Origin: JALHOQ01 sp038144835
Lineage (GTDB): Bacteria; Bdellovibrionota; Bdellovibrionia; Bdellovibrionales; UBA1609
Length of the DNA stretch: 30,438 bases
Reading direction: 5' to 3'
NCBI GenBank assembly: GCA_038144835.1
Contig: JAYQON010000026.1
Coordinates: 1-30,438 of the forward strand
The translations under genes were made by a program, and so were the position numbers. Below the pieces are notes generated by a model. That model was not told the origin of the DNA, ran no database searches, and saw only the letters and a program-made list of their open reading frames with translations. Positions 8,577 to 15,374 of the stretch are shown piece after piece; position 1 is the stretch's first letter; each line of letters opens with the position of its first letter.

Positions 8577-9335
8577 GTGTACCCATTTATTCCAATAGGA
8601 TCCTTGTTTCAAATCCCAACCTATTTTTTGATTATAAGCTTAGGCTGTATATTCAGTTCTCTCTGGTTTATTCATCGCGCGCAAAAAGCGTCTCTCAATA
8701 CTACAACAGCCGTGGATCTAACGATCCTAGTTTTGGTGGTGGGATTTCTTGGCGCACGTATTCTGCATATTATTTACGAATCTCCTGAGTTTTATCGCCA
8801 AAATTGGTTGCGTGTATTTCATGTTTGGAATGGAGGCTTCGTTTTTTACGGCGGAGTCATCTCAGGTATCGTCGCGGCCTCCGTCTTTTGTTCAATTCAA
8901 AGGCAGCCGTTTTGGTTTTGGGCGGATATTGCAACCCTACCCGTATCGCTCGCCTATGCCCTCGGCCGGTTAGCTTGCTTTTTTAACGGCTGCTGTTTTG
9001 GAAAATTTTGTGAATGGCCTTGGGCAATTTATGTGCATGGCTCGTACAGACATCCCACCCAACTTTATGCGTCTGGGTTTGAGCTTTGTGTGTTGGCATT
9101 TTTGCTTTTTTGGCAAAAACGATTTCGCCCTGTTGGACTACTTTTTAATATTTGGCTCATACTTCACTCTATTGGAAGAATTTTTATGGAATTATTCCGC
9201 GCCGACCCTAGAGGTGATTTGATCGACATCGGCGTTGGGACTGTGAGCCTTGGAATATTTTTAAGCTGGACTTTAATCCTGTTCGCGATCGTCAATATCG
9301 TTAACCACCAAGTCTCGCTGCCTCGCGAGCAATGA
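8577..9335 (+). CDS. lgt: Prolipoprotein diacylglyceryl transferase
   Basis: Inner-membrane enzyme that transfers diacylglycerol from phosphatidylglycerol to the lipobox cysteine, the first step of lipoprotein maturation; 252 residues from the GTG at 8577. It is rich in membrane helices. The Lgt signature is present as GRLACFFNGCCFG (about 130-142, with the conserved Arg131) and HPTQLY (159-164); NGGFVFYGGVISG (85-97) matches the periplasmic-arm motif and GRIFMELFRAD the C-terminal conserved arginine region. An in-frame TTG at 8553 overlapping lspA would give 260 residues; 8577 matches the usual family N-terminus better, although its AAGG is 12 bases away. It follows lspA by 7 bases in the same operon. 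Confidence 0.95.
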   Translation: MYPFIPIGSLFQIPTYFLIISLGCIFSSLWFIHRAQKASLNTTTAVDLTILVLVVGFLGARILHIIYESPEFYRQNWLRVFHVWNGGFVFYGGVISGIVAASVFCSIQRQPFWFWADIATLPVSLAYALGRLACFFNGCCFGKFCEWPWAIYVHGSYRHPTQLYASGFELCVLAFLLFWQKRFRPVGLLFNIWLILHSIGRIFMELFRADPRGDLIDIGVGTVSLGIFLSWTLILFAIVNIVNHQVSLPREQ

Positions 9336-9353
9336 CCTCAGGAGATAAGCCTT

Positions 9354-9761
9354 ATGCATTGTTATTGTGACAGTGGCCAACCTTATTCCATGTGCTGCCA
9401 ACCCTTACACCAGGGTAAAATAGAAGCCGCTTCCGCTGAGCAATTGATGCGCTCACGTTACTCAGCTTTTTGTCTTAAAAATATCGATTACCTCATTCAT
9501 TCCACGGATCCCCAAACGCGACTTAAAATTGATATCGAGGCCACGCGTGAATGGGCTGAAAAGGCTCACTTTATAAAATTAGAAATCCTGCGCAGTAATC
9601 AGGAGGGCAACAAAGGAATGGTTGAATTTAAGGCCTACTATGAAATGCCGGGGGAGGCCCAGCTCGTCCATCATGAGTTCTCTAAGTTTCGCAAGCAGTC
9701 TGGTCGCTGGTACTTTCGGGAAGGTCGTCAACTAGAGTCAAAGTCAAACGCCAAAGGGTAA
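9354..9761 (+). CDS. YchJ-family SEC-C motif protein
   Basis: A 135-residue soluble protein of the YchJ/UPF0225 type. The N-terminus carries a metal-binding SEC-C-like motif Cys3-x-Cys5-x8-Cys14-Cys15 (CYCDSGQPYSMCC), followed by the family hallmark EQLMRSRYSAFCLKNIDYLIHST and a C-terminal stretch of the NTF2-like kind (GMVEFKAYYE and HHEFSKFRKQSGRWYFREG). The cellular role of this family is not settled. The start has AGGAG 9 bases upstream, and the gene follows lgt by 18 bases, so it may be the last gene of the ileS operon. No terminator hairpin with a T-run is obvious in the 188 bases after it. Confidence 0.88.
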   Translation: MHCYCDSGQPYSMCCQPLHQGKIEAASAEQLMRSRYSAFCLKNIDYLIHSTDPQTRLKIDIEATREWAEKAHFIKLEILRSNQEGNKGMVEFKAYYEMPGEAQLVHHEFSKFRKQSGRWYFREGRQLESKSNAKG

Positions 9762-9898
9762 TCTGTTTGGCGCAATGCTAAATAGTACGGCGTACCTTCC
9801 AAAAAATGGCACCTGGGGTAACAAAATCGGGCTTGGTTTTTTCCTGACTCTCACGCGGTTTGCAATATAAGTGGTTTTGGCCATTGGTACAAAAAGTG

Positions 9899-9943
9899 AT
9901 CTCCTCCACGATGGACAATTGGAGTTGTTTCGAACGTGGAGAT
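9899..9943 (+). promoter_or_regulatory. Leader stem-loop covering the lipoprotein RBS
   Basis: CTCCACG (9904-9910) can pair perfectly with CGTGGAG (9935-9941). The right arm contains the GGAG ribosome-binding site of the lipoprotein that starts at 9950. The 24-base loop contains a second small stem (ACAA/TTGT around TTGGAG). If it folds, the stem would hide the ribosome-binding site. This is a paper fold, not an energy calculation. Confidence 0.35.
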
Positions 9944-9949
9944 ATTTTT

Positions 9950-10618
9950 ATGAAAATTGGTTGGAAATGGATCGTTGCCTCGCTGCTCATCACCACTGCG
10001 GCACTTTCTGCCTGCGGCAAAAAAGGAAGCTCATCGAACCCCGTGCCCACTGCGGGTGTGGACCAATTCGGTAATCCCATCGCACCCATCGGTGGAGGCA
10101 GTGGCTATATCGGTCAAGGTCGTTGGCGTGGCACTTTAACGGTACGAGACGTCAACGCCTTTCGAGAAATGCTCTACGCTAACCAGATTTGCCGAGGCTA
10201 CAGCTCTTGCGCCTATGTATCAAACTGGCTTTATTTAAGCGTAGCGCTGCAATCAGAGTGGCTTCCTGGCCCCGCCAGTTTCTCATTACGAACATTTTCC
10301 AACGGATATTGGAGCGGAGGACGCGCCATGCAGGCTGATGCTTATGCTAACGGCAACAATGGCTTTCAGCTCACCTATTCCATGATACCCATGCCCAGAC
10401 CCATTCCCATGAATCCCTACGCTCCACGCTTGATCCAGCCGCAAATTGCTGGGGTTCAAAATTCAACCATTCAGATCGTATCAACCTTTGCCGACTCAAC
10501 TCGTACCCTTATCAACACCAGTATTTCATTCCGAGGACGTGTGGTTGCTAGTGGTATTTTACGTGGGCAATTGACGGGAGCTTATCAACCTTATGCTGGG
10601 CAAACCCCAGGTTACTAA
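9950..10618 (+). CDS. Uncharacterised lipoprotein
   Basis: A 222-residue secreted lipoprotein of unknown function. The ATG at 9950 is chosen because it gives a classic type II signal peptide: Lys2 and Lys6, a hydrophobic core (IVASLLITTAA), and lipobox LSAC with Cys22. The GGAG at 9938-9941 lies 8 bases upstream. An in-frame ATG at 9860 would bury the signal in a 30-residue extension. The mature part starts with a Gly/Ser/Pro-rich tether, then a region rich in Gly, Tyr, Trp, Asn and Ser with alternating hydrophobic residues (WRGTLTVRDV, LYLSVALQSEW, QLTYSMIPM, TIQIVSTFAD, GRVVASGILRGQLTG), suggesting beta structure. There are two further cysteines (CRGYSSC). Outer-membrane placement is likely but not proven. 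A strong terminator follows. Confidence 0.85.
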   Translation: MKIGWKWIVASLLITTAALSACGKKGSSSNPVPTAGVDQFGNPIAPIGGGSGYIGQGRWRGTLTVRDVNAFREMLYANQICRGYSSCAYVSNWLYLSVALQSEWLPGPASFSLRTFSNGYWSGGRAMQADAYANGNNGFQLTYSMIPMPRPIPMNPYAPRLIQPQIAGVQNSTIQIVSTFADSTRTLINTSISFRGRVVASGILRGQLTGAYQPYAGQTPGY

Positions 10619-10686
10619 TCGGGTTATTTCACTTTACTTTAGAGGATACCACCACATCCGTCTTAAAATCATAGCAAGGTTAGATC

Positions 10687-10715
10687 AAAGCTCCGGCCAA
10701 TCACCGGAGCTTTTT
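10687..10715 (+). terminator. Rho-independent terminator after the lipoprotein
   Basis: The perfect 10-base inverted repeat AAAGCTCCGG (10687-10696) and CCGGAGCTTT (10704-10713) has a 7-base loop and runs into a T-tract (10711-10715). It lies 69 bases after the lipoprotein stop and separates it from yacG. Confidence 0.9.
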
Positions 10716-10772
10716 GTTCATTAACCAAGGTCGGCTCTTGAGACTCGCGATTTTTATAGTTAGAGTTCTCTG

Positions 10773-10994
10773 ATGAAAGTAAAATGTCCCTCCTGCCAAA
10801 AAAAAACAACCCTCGACAAAGAGAATCCTTACCGTCCGTTCTGCAGCGAGCGCTGCCAGACCCTCGACCTTGGCGCATGGGCAGACGAGCGATACCGGGT
10901 GCCGGTGAGCGATCAGGAATTTTCTGGTGTCAATGAAAATCCCAATGAACCGGTTCAATCGCAAAACTCACTGGCAAAACATCAACTGAATTGA
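10773..10994 (+). CDS. yacG: DNA gyrase inhibitor YacG (zinc-binding)
   Basis: A small zinc protein of 73 residues. The four-cysteine site is Cys5-x2-Cys8-x15-Cys24-x3-Cys28, and RPFCSERCQTLDLGAWADERYRVP is the YacG family core. In E. coli YacG binds GyrB and inhibits gyrase. The C-terminal 25 residues (EFSGVNENPNEPVQSQNS...) are polar and probably disordered. The gene stands alone between the lipoprotein terminator and the HU gene, so it probably has its own promoter in 10716-10772, but no convincing element is visible there. Confidence 0.92.
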   Translation: MKVKCPSCQKKTTLDKENPYRPFCSERCQTLDLGAWADERYRVPVSDQEFSGVNENPNEPVQSQNSLAKHQLN

Positions 10995-11014
10995 ACATTC
11001 TTCTCTATTTTTTA

Positions 11015-11044
11015 TTGACGTTATAAATGATCTGACGCTTCAAT
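11015..11044 (+). promoter_or_regulatory. Possible promoter of the HU gene
   Basis: TTGACG (11015-11020, 5 of 6 to the -35 consensus) is 18 bases before TTCAAT (11039-11044, 4 of 6 to the -10). An alternative -10, TATAAA at 11022-11027, has no good partner. The 96-base gap before the HU start is AT-rich, as expected for a highly expressed gene. Confidence 0.35.
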
Positions 11045-11090
11045 ACTCGTTACCAAGCACAACAACAGATTTTCCATAATGGGGGAAATA

Positions 11091-11363
11091 ATGAATAAAG
11101 CTGAACTCATCGAAAAAGTGGCTGCTGAAGTGGGCATCACGAAAGCTCAAACCGAAAAGCTTCTCGATTGCACTATCGACACCATTAAAAAAGCCGTTAA
11201 AAAAGGTGATGAAGTGAAACTTGTTGGTTTCGGTACTTTCGTGAAAGCTAAGCGCAAGGCCCGCACTGGTCGCAATCCTCAGACCGGCAAAGCCATTAAG
11301 ATTCCCGCGACTTCTTTTCCGAAGTTCCGTCCGGGCGCTGAGTTCAAAAACCTGGTTCGCTAA
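11091..11363 (+). CDS. hup: HU-family DNA-binding protein
   Basis: Histone-like HU protein, 90 residues, the standard family length. It is a dimeric nucleoid protein that bends DNA. The N-terminal helices (MNKAELIEKVAAEVGITKAQ) and the DNA-gripping arm with GFGTFVKAKRKARTGRNPQTGK and IPATSFPKFRPGAEFK are all present, including the conserved proline-tipped arm sequence RNPQTG. The start at 11091 is preferred over the in-frame ATG at 11079 because the GGGGGA run just upstream (11081-11086) can serve as ribosome-binding site and because HU proteins begin MNKAEL. A strong terminator follows 23 bases after the stop, so the gene is monocistronic. Confidence 0.96.
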   Translation: MNKAELIEKVAAEVGITKAQTEKLLDCTIDTIKKAVKKGDEVKLVGFGTFVKAKRKARTGRNPQTGKAIKIPATSFPKFRPGAEFKNLVR

Positions 11364-11386
11364 CTGCCAGCCGGTCTTTTGAGATA

Positions 11387-11430
11387 AAAAATAAAAAGGC
11401 CAATCCTGAAGGATTGGCCTTTTTATTTTT
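11387..11430 (+). terminator. Strong, potentially bidirectional terminator after HU
   Basis: A perfect 20-base-pair stem (11387-11406 with 11411-11430) closes a TGAA loop. The core GGCCAATCC/GGATTGGCC is flanked by A-runs on the left and T-runs on the right, so transcripts in either direction would end in a GC hairpin plus U-tract. It lies between HU and pfkA. Confidence 0.93.
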
Positions 11431-11479
11431 AACGGCACTTCTTAGAAGCTGACTTTTAAGTTTTGTTCACTAACACTAG

Positions 11480-12466
11480 ATGTCTATGCAGTCCTCTCAA
11501 CTTAAAATTGGTGTTCTGACTTCCGGAGGAGATGCTCCCGGAATGAATGCGGCTATTCGTTCAGTTGTGCGAACGGCAATCACATCCGGACTGGAAGTGA
11601 TGGGTATTCAATCAGGATACACTGGCTTATTACAAAACAAGATGATGCCTATGGGGGCCAGCTCTGTTGCCAACATTATTCAGCGTGGAGGCACAGTGCT
11701 CAAGTCTGGCCGCTGTCCAGATTTTTTAAAACCAGAGGCCCGTGCCCAGGCTGCAAACCATCTACGCCAAGCAGGTATATCTGCTCTTATTGTTATTGGC
11801 GGTGATGGATCTTTTCGAGCTGGCCACCTTCTTGTCAGTGAACATAAGTTTCAAGTTGTTGGAATTCCGGGAACCATAGATAACGATATCTGGGGCACCG
11901 AAGAGTCAATCGGCTTTGATACCGCCTTAAACACGGCCCTCGAGGCTATTGATCGCATTCGTGACACAGCTGCAAGTCACGATCGGCTTTTTATTGTTGA
12001 AGTCATGGGGCGAGATTCGGGCTTTATTGCGATTGATGTCGGCGTAGCCGGAGGCGCCGAGCAAGTGTTTATTCCAGAAAATCTAGCCAACGTGGATGAC
12101 GCCATTCAGGCCATTAAACGAGGCGTAGCACGCGGCAAGACCTCTTCAATTCTTGTGGCTGCCGAAGGTCAAAAAGTGGGCAGAGCTTACGATTTGGCCG
12201 AACAAATTCGCCGCAAGGCAGGCTTTGACGCTAAAGTTTGTGTTCTCGGACATATTCAACGAGGTGGAACACCTTCAGCGCGTGATCGAATTCTGGCCTC
12301 TCGACTTGGGTTTTCAGCGGTTCGGGCTCTTCAACAAGGACTGACTGATATTATGGTAGGTGTGCAAGCAGGACAAATCATTCCAGTGAGCTTAAAAGAG
12401 TGCACCACTAAAAAGCGCCGAGTGCCGAACGAACTGATTGAACTCGCACAGCTCTTGGCCCATTAA
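11480..12466 (+). CDS. pfkA: ATP-dependent 6-phosphofructokinase
   Basis: Glycolytic enzyme converting fructose 6-phosphate and ATP to fructose 1,6-bisphosphate; 328 residues, close to the 320 of E. coli PfkA. The start of the fold is GVLTSGGDAPGMNAAIR. The nucleotide-binding motif GGDGS (107-111) has Gly where PPi-dependent enzymes have Asp, and GIPGTIDNDI has Gly before the catalytic TIDND where PPi enzymes have Lys; both point to ATP use. Further motifs are EVMGRDSGFIA (substrate binding) and LGHIQRGGTPSARDR. The ribosome-binding site is weak; ATGs at 11480 and 11486 are both possible. The stop codon overlaps the tail of the terminator of the opposing flagellar operon. Confidence 0.95.
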   Translation: MSMQSSQLKIGVLTSGGDAPGMNAAIRSVVRTAITSGLEVMGIQSGYTGLLQNKMMPMGASSVANIIQRGGTVLKSGRCPDFLKPEARAQAANHLRQAGISALIVIGGDGSFRAGHLLVSEHKFQVVGIPGTIDNDIWGTEESIGFDTALNTALEAIDRIRDTAASHDRLFIVEVMGRDSGFIAIDVGVAGGAEQVFIPENLANVDDAIQAIKRGVARGKTSSILVAAEGQKVGRAYDLAEQIRRKAGFDAKVCVLGHIQRGGTPSARDRILASRLGFSAVRALQQGLTDIMVGVQAGQIIPVSLKECTTKKRRVPNELIELAQLLAH

Positions 12467-12496
12467 AAGGCAGACCCCTCTCTCCAAAGGTCTGCC
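12465..12496 (-). terminator. Terminator of the leftward flagellar operon
   Basis: On the minus strand GGCAGACC (12496-12489) pairs with GGTCTGCC (12476-12469) across a 12-base loop and is followed by TTTT (12468-12465). It lies 60 bases after the flgE stop. On the plus strand the same hairpin follows pfkA but has no T-tract, so it is best read as the end of the flagellar operon. The T-run overlaps the pfkA stop codon. Confidence 0.75.
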
Positions 12497-12556
12497 CACG
12501 GGAGTTCAAATCGACTAGCCATCACAAATCAGCAACAGCCAGCCTAGTAAAATCAA

Positions 12557-13822
12557 TTATCGTTTCATATTGATGACTTCGCCGAGCAACTCATCTGTTG
12601 TTGTTACAGTCTTGGCGTTAGCCTGAAAGCCTCTCTGGTTCTGAATCAGATTCACGAATTCGATGGCTACGTCAACAGTCGATCTTTCGAGACTCTTTGA
12701 GGCCACTTTGCCGCGACCAGCTCTACTTGGGCCACCTATTGCAGCGTTTCCTGATTCTCGTGATTCGCGCAGACGATTGTTTCCGATCTTGATTAGGGAC
12801 TCTGGATTATCAAACTTTGAAACAGCGACCTGCGCAATGTCTTCAATCTTTCCATTGGAATAAAGGGCAGACATGATGCCCTCTTCGCTAAACGTAAAAC
12901 CAGTGATGGACCCGGCAGGAGCTCCGTCTTGCTTCCAAGAAATTAAGTCCGAGTCTTTTGCAAACTGTTTACTCGCGAGCGCTCCAGTCCCTTTGTCGGT
13001 GGTTATGGAGTCACCAAAATCAACTTTGATCGTCTGCCCCTGTTGAGCACCACCAGTAAAGTTCAAAGTTCCCGAAGTTTGAGTTTCAGTATCAAGCTTA
13101 CCGTCGACATTAAAGGTGAGAGCACCCGTGGCCACGGTAACCATCTCTCCTTCCTTGCCCCCAGTGATTTCCTTACCATCGCAAAGACCGTAGTAATTCC
13201 AAGCCCTATCAGCCGTCTTAACAAAAAAGAAATTGACCAGATGCTTGTTACCTTGAGAATCGAAAACCTCGACACCCGTTGAAAAGTGAGATGTGTCGTA
13301 TGGATTTTTGGGATCGAAAGTTTTTGGTCGGCTGGTCCGCGAATCTAAATTGATATCAAGCTTGATATCTTTTGTCGCTTTAGCTGGGACTAATGCACGC
13401 GGAAACTTAATGTCATCTAGTTTATTAGAGATACGCCCCTCTGAGTCAGCCACGAAGCCTTGCACGCGTTGACCATCATTTGTGACCAACAATCCACTTT
13501 TATCGAAGTGAAAGGACCCATCCCGCGTAAACGTTTCACCTTCTGAGCCGCGCAAAACAAAGTAACCTTCACCGGTAATAGACATATCTGTAAACCGTTC
13601 AGTTACGTCCACATTACCTTGCGCGAGAATTGGGTTTACAGCACTCAATTTGGATCCTCGGCCGATTTTGCTGCCTCCCGCGATCATGTCCGCGAATTCA
13701 GCGCGATTCGCCTTGAATCCCGTAGTGTTGGCGTTGGCTATATTATCACCAATAACTCCCAACGCATCACCTTGTGCCATTAAACCGGCCACGCCGGTAT
13801 AGAGAGTAGAGAGAACTCCCAT
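12557..13822 (-). CDS. flgE: Flagellar hook protein FlgE
   Basis: Structural subunit of the hook, exported by the flagellar type III system and polymerised outside the cell; 421 residues. The N-terminal rod/hook signature is MGVLSTLYTGVAGLMAQGDALGVIGDNIANANTTGFKANRAEF, and the C-terminal coiled region is VNLIQNQRGFQANAKTVTTTDELLGEVINMKR, as in axial proteins. A central beta-rich part contains the FlgE-type GEGYFVLRGSEGETFTRDGSFHFD module. The ATG at 13822 has GGAGG 6-7 bases upstream; a longer reading from 13852 lacks this. It is the last gene of the operon and is separated from the preceding gene by an 85-base leader rich in stem-loops. Confidence 0.95.
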   Translation of the reverse strand: MGVLSTLYTGVAGLMAQGDALGVIGDNIANANTTGFKANRAEFADMIAGGSKIGRGSKLSAVNPILAQGNVDVTERFTDMSITGEGYFVLRGSEGETFTRDGSFHFDKSGLLVTNDGQRVQGFVADSEGRISNKLDDIKFPRALVPAKATKDIKLDINLDSRTSRPKTFDPKNPYDTSHFSTGVEVFDSQGNKHLVNFFFVKTADRAWNYYGLCDGKEITGGKEGEMVTVATGALTFNVDGKLDTETQTSGTLNFTGGAQQGQTIKVDFGDSITTDKGTGALASKQFAKDSDLISWKQDGAPAGSITGFTFSEEGIMSALYSNGKIEDIAQVAVSKFDNPESLIKIGNNRLRESRESGNAAIGGPSRAGRGKVASKSLERSTVDVAIEFVNLIQNQRGFQANAKTVTTTDELLGEVINMKR

Positions 13823-13823
13823 G

Positions 13824-13841
13824 TAAGACCTCCATGTCTTA
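13824..13841 (-). promoter_or_regulatory. Stem-loop presenting the flgE RBS
   Basis: On the minus strand TAAGAC (13841-13836) and GTCTTA (13829-13824) form a perfect 6-base stem around the loop ATGGAG, which holds most of the GGAGG ribosome-binding site of flgE. The stem ends one base before the start codon. Confidence 0.45.
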
Positions 13842-13845
13842 TGTG

Positions 13846-13869
13846 GTGACATTCATCCATGAACGTCAC
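13846..13869 (-). repeat. 24-base near-perfect palindrome upstream of flgE
   Basis: Arms GTGAC and TTCAT are mirrored by ATGAA and GTCAC, with one G-T mismatch position in each arm and only two central unpaired bases. In RNA it forms an 11-pair stem; in DNA it could be an operator. It lies between two other stem-loops in the flgE leader. Confidence 0.6.
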
Positions 13870-13880
13870 TGTTTAACTTG

Positions 13881-13909
13881 AAGGGCCCCCTCAACGAGGA
13901 CCAGCCCTT
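13881..13909 (-). other. Stem-loop at the stop codon before flgE
   Basis: On the minus strand AAGGGC pairs with GCCCTT, and an inner CCTC/GAGG stem closes a GTT loop, with a small asymmetric internal loop. The stem begins in the stop codon of the upstream gene and no T-tract follows, so processing, mRNA stability or attenuation are more likely roles than full termination. Confidence 0.45.
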
Positions 13910-14333
13910 AAACTACTACTGTCGAATCAATATTGGTAAAAACGTTCTCCTTGAGGTTCGCTTTATCCATTACCGTCACGACAGTTTTATCTTTCACACT
14001 CACAATTAAGGCTGCATTATCGGAAAGAAGCAGAGTATTTTTTGCTCCCTTACTAGCTGCCTTTTCAATCGCGGCTTCTATTCTCCCTAATTCCTGAGGA
14101 GAAAATCGAACACCGCGCGCTTGCATACGATCTACGGCATGGTTAGAAAATTTCAACCGCGCCGCATTTGCCGCTGTTGGAGCTGTGCCCGCAGAGACCG
14201 AATTTTGAAGAGCACTCAGCTGATCACGAAAACCAGGATCATTAATCCTGTTCGAAATCTGACCGCTGCGACCGGTATCTACCGGTCCGCTCATCGGCCT
14301 TAAGCTGTTCATATTCGTACTCACTTCACTCAT
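13908..14333 (-). CDS. Flagellar operon protein (TIGR02530-type)
   Basis: A 141-residue protein resembling the conserved flagellar operon protein family often found between flgD and flgE. The core is LKFSNHAVDRMQARGVRFSPQELGRIEAAIEKAASKGAKNTLLLSDNAALIVSVKDKTVVTVMD, followed by NVFTNIDSTVVV, which matches that family in my memory. The N-terminal 60 residues are polar and look disordered. No signal peptide or membrane segment is present. The exact role is not established; the position suggests hook assembly. It starts with an ATGA overlap with the flgD stop, so translation is coupled. Confidence 0.8.
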   Translation of the reverse strand: MSEVSTNMNSLRPMSGPVDTGRSGQISNRINDPGFRDQLSALQNSVSAGTAPTAANAARLKFSNHAVDRMQARGVRFSPQELGRIEAAIEKAASKGAKNTLLLSDNAALIVSVKDKTVVTVMDKANLKENVFTNIDSTVVV

Positions 14334-15364
14334 GTTCCCGCGGCCATCCCAGCTTTTACACCGGACTTACTCAATTGGTTAATTAAGTCTTGCTCCATAG
14401 CGGCGTCATTAACATCGCTAGTAGATACTCTAACACGATTTTGGTTTTCGTCTTTAGCTTCCGGTTTGACCTCAACCTTTTTTGGACTTTGAGTCGGTGT
14501 CGCACTTTTTACCTGCGAAGCTGCCGAAGAAGAATCTTCCGAAGCCTTTGCAGCCACCGCCAAATTTGGGTCCAAAACAGTTCTGATGTCGGTAAAGCTT
14601 AAACTCTGATTGCCGACCATCAAAAGTGGCCCGCGGGCAGTAAAATTAACTCCACTGATCAAACCCTCAGATTTTGTTTCAACTAAAAGTTTGCTGCCAT
14701 TGGATGAATTGGCCTGCAGGTTAACGGTATACTCCCCTTTGGGGGCGGTGCTACCATCCTCAAGTAAACCATTCCAACTAATGTCGTTTTTACCTGCTTT
14801 CAAACCTTTGAATTCAAGCTTACGAACAACTTCGCCTTTGTCGTTCTTAATCTCTGCTCGTAGGCTGACCGCATCGCCTGAAAGATTAAAGCGTACATTG
14901 TGAGAACTCACTTCATCTTCTCGATTTATGCGACTACTGTCGACCAACACGCTGCGACCGATAAACGACAAGGCCTCAAGGTTTTGATTTGGCTTTATCT
15001 CCTTACGCAGACTCTCGATACCATCATCAATTCCTTGCAATTTTTCTAATGACGTAAACTGCGCCAACTGTGCCGCCATCTCATGGCTCTTAACAGGGTT
15101 TGTGGGATCTTGGTGCTTCATCTGCGCAAGGAGAAGCGTCATAAACGCATCTTTGCCCAAATCTGCACTACCAACGCCACGAACCTTTCGGCTATTTGAA
15201 ACATGGTTAGGATCGGCGATCTTATTGAGAGTCTCTCCGAGCGACTCACCATTAAAGTGCTTCTGAGCATCTAAGGCAGAGATGGTGTTGCCGCGATCAG
15301 AACTAAATTCTGTCGCGGCTGCTGAAGATACTCTGTTACCGATAGCACTCTTTCCGCCAATCAT
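14330..15364 (-). CDS. flgD: Flagellar hook-capping protein FlgD
   Basis: Scaffold cap on which hook subunits assemble; 344 residues, compared with about 230 in E. coli. The FlgD core begins with the diagnostic DLGKDAFMTLLLAQMKHQDPTNP (about residues 68-90), then EMAAQLAQFTSLEKL and a beta-rich region (SFIGRSVLVDSS, DISWNGLLEDGSTAPKGEYTV). An N-terminal extension of about 65 residues and a C-terminal tail of about 80 residues (Ser, Thr, Lys and Glu rich) lie outside the core. AGGAG is found 7 bases before the start. It follows fliK by 10 bases and shares an ATGA overlap with the next gene. Confidence 0.93.
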   Translation of the reverse strand: MIGGKSAIGNRVSSAAATEFSSDRGNTISALDAQKHFNGESLGETLNKIADPNHVSNSRKVRGVGSADLGKDAFMTLLLAQMKHQDPTNPVKSHEMAAQLAQFTSLEKLQGIDDGIESLRKEIKPNQNLEALSFIGRSVLVDSSRINREDEVSSHNVRFNLSGDAVSLRAEIKNDKGEVVRKLEFKGLKAGKNDISWNGLLEDGSTAPKGEYTVNLQANSSNGSKLLVETKSEGLISGVNFTARGPLLMVGNQSLSFTDIRTVLDPNLAVAAKASEDSSSAASQVKSATPTQSPKKVEVKPEAKDENQNRVRVSTSDVNDAAMEQDLINQLSKSGVKAGMAAGT

Positions 15365-15374
15365 ACCTTATCTC

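Noticed and set aside
11448..11477. CTGACT/AACACT as a promoter for pfkA
   Set aside because: The -10 matches only 3 of 6 positions, and the transcript would begin at or after the start codon.
12469..12496. Hairpin as a terminator for pfkA
   Set aside because: On the plus strand it is followed by CACGGGAG with no T-tract; the T-run exists only in the minus-strand direction.
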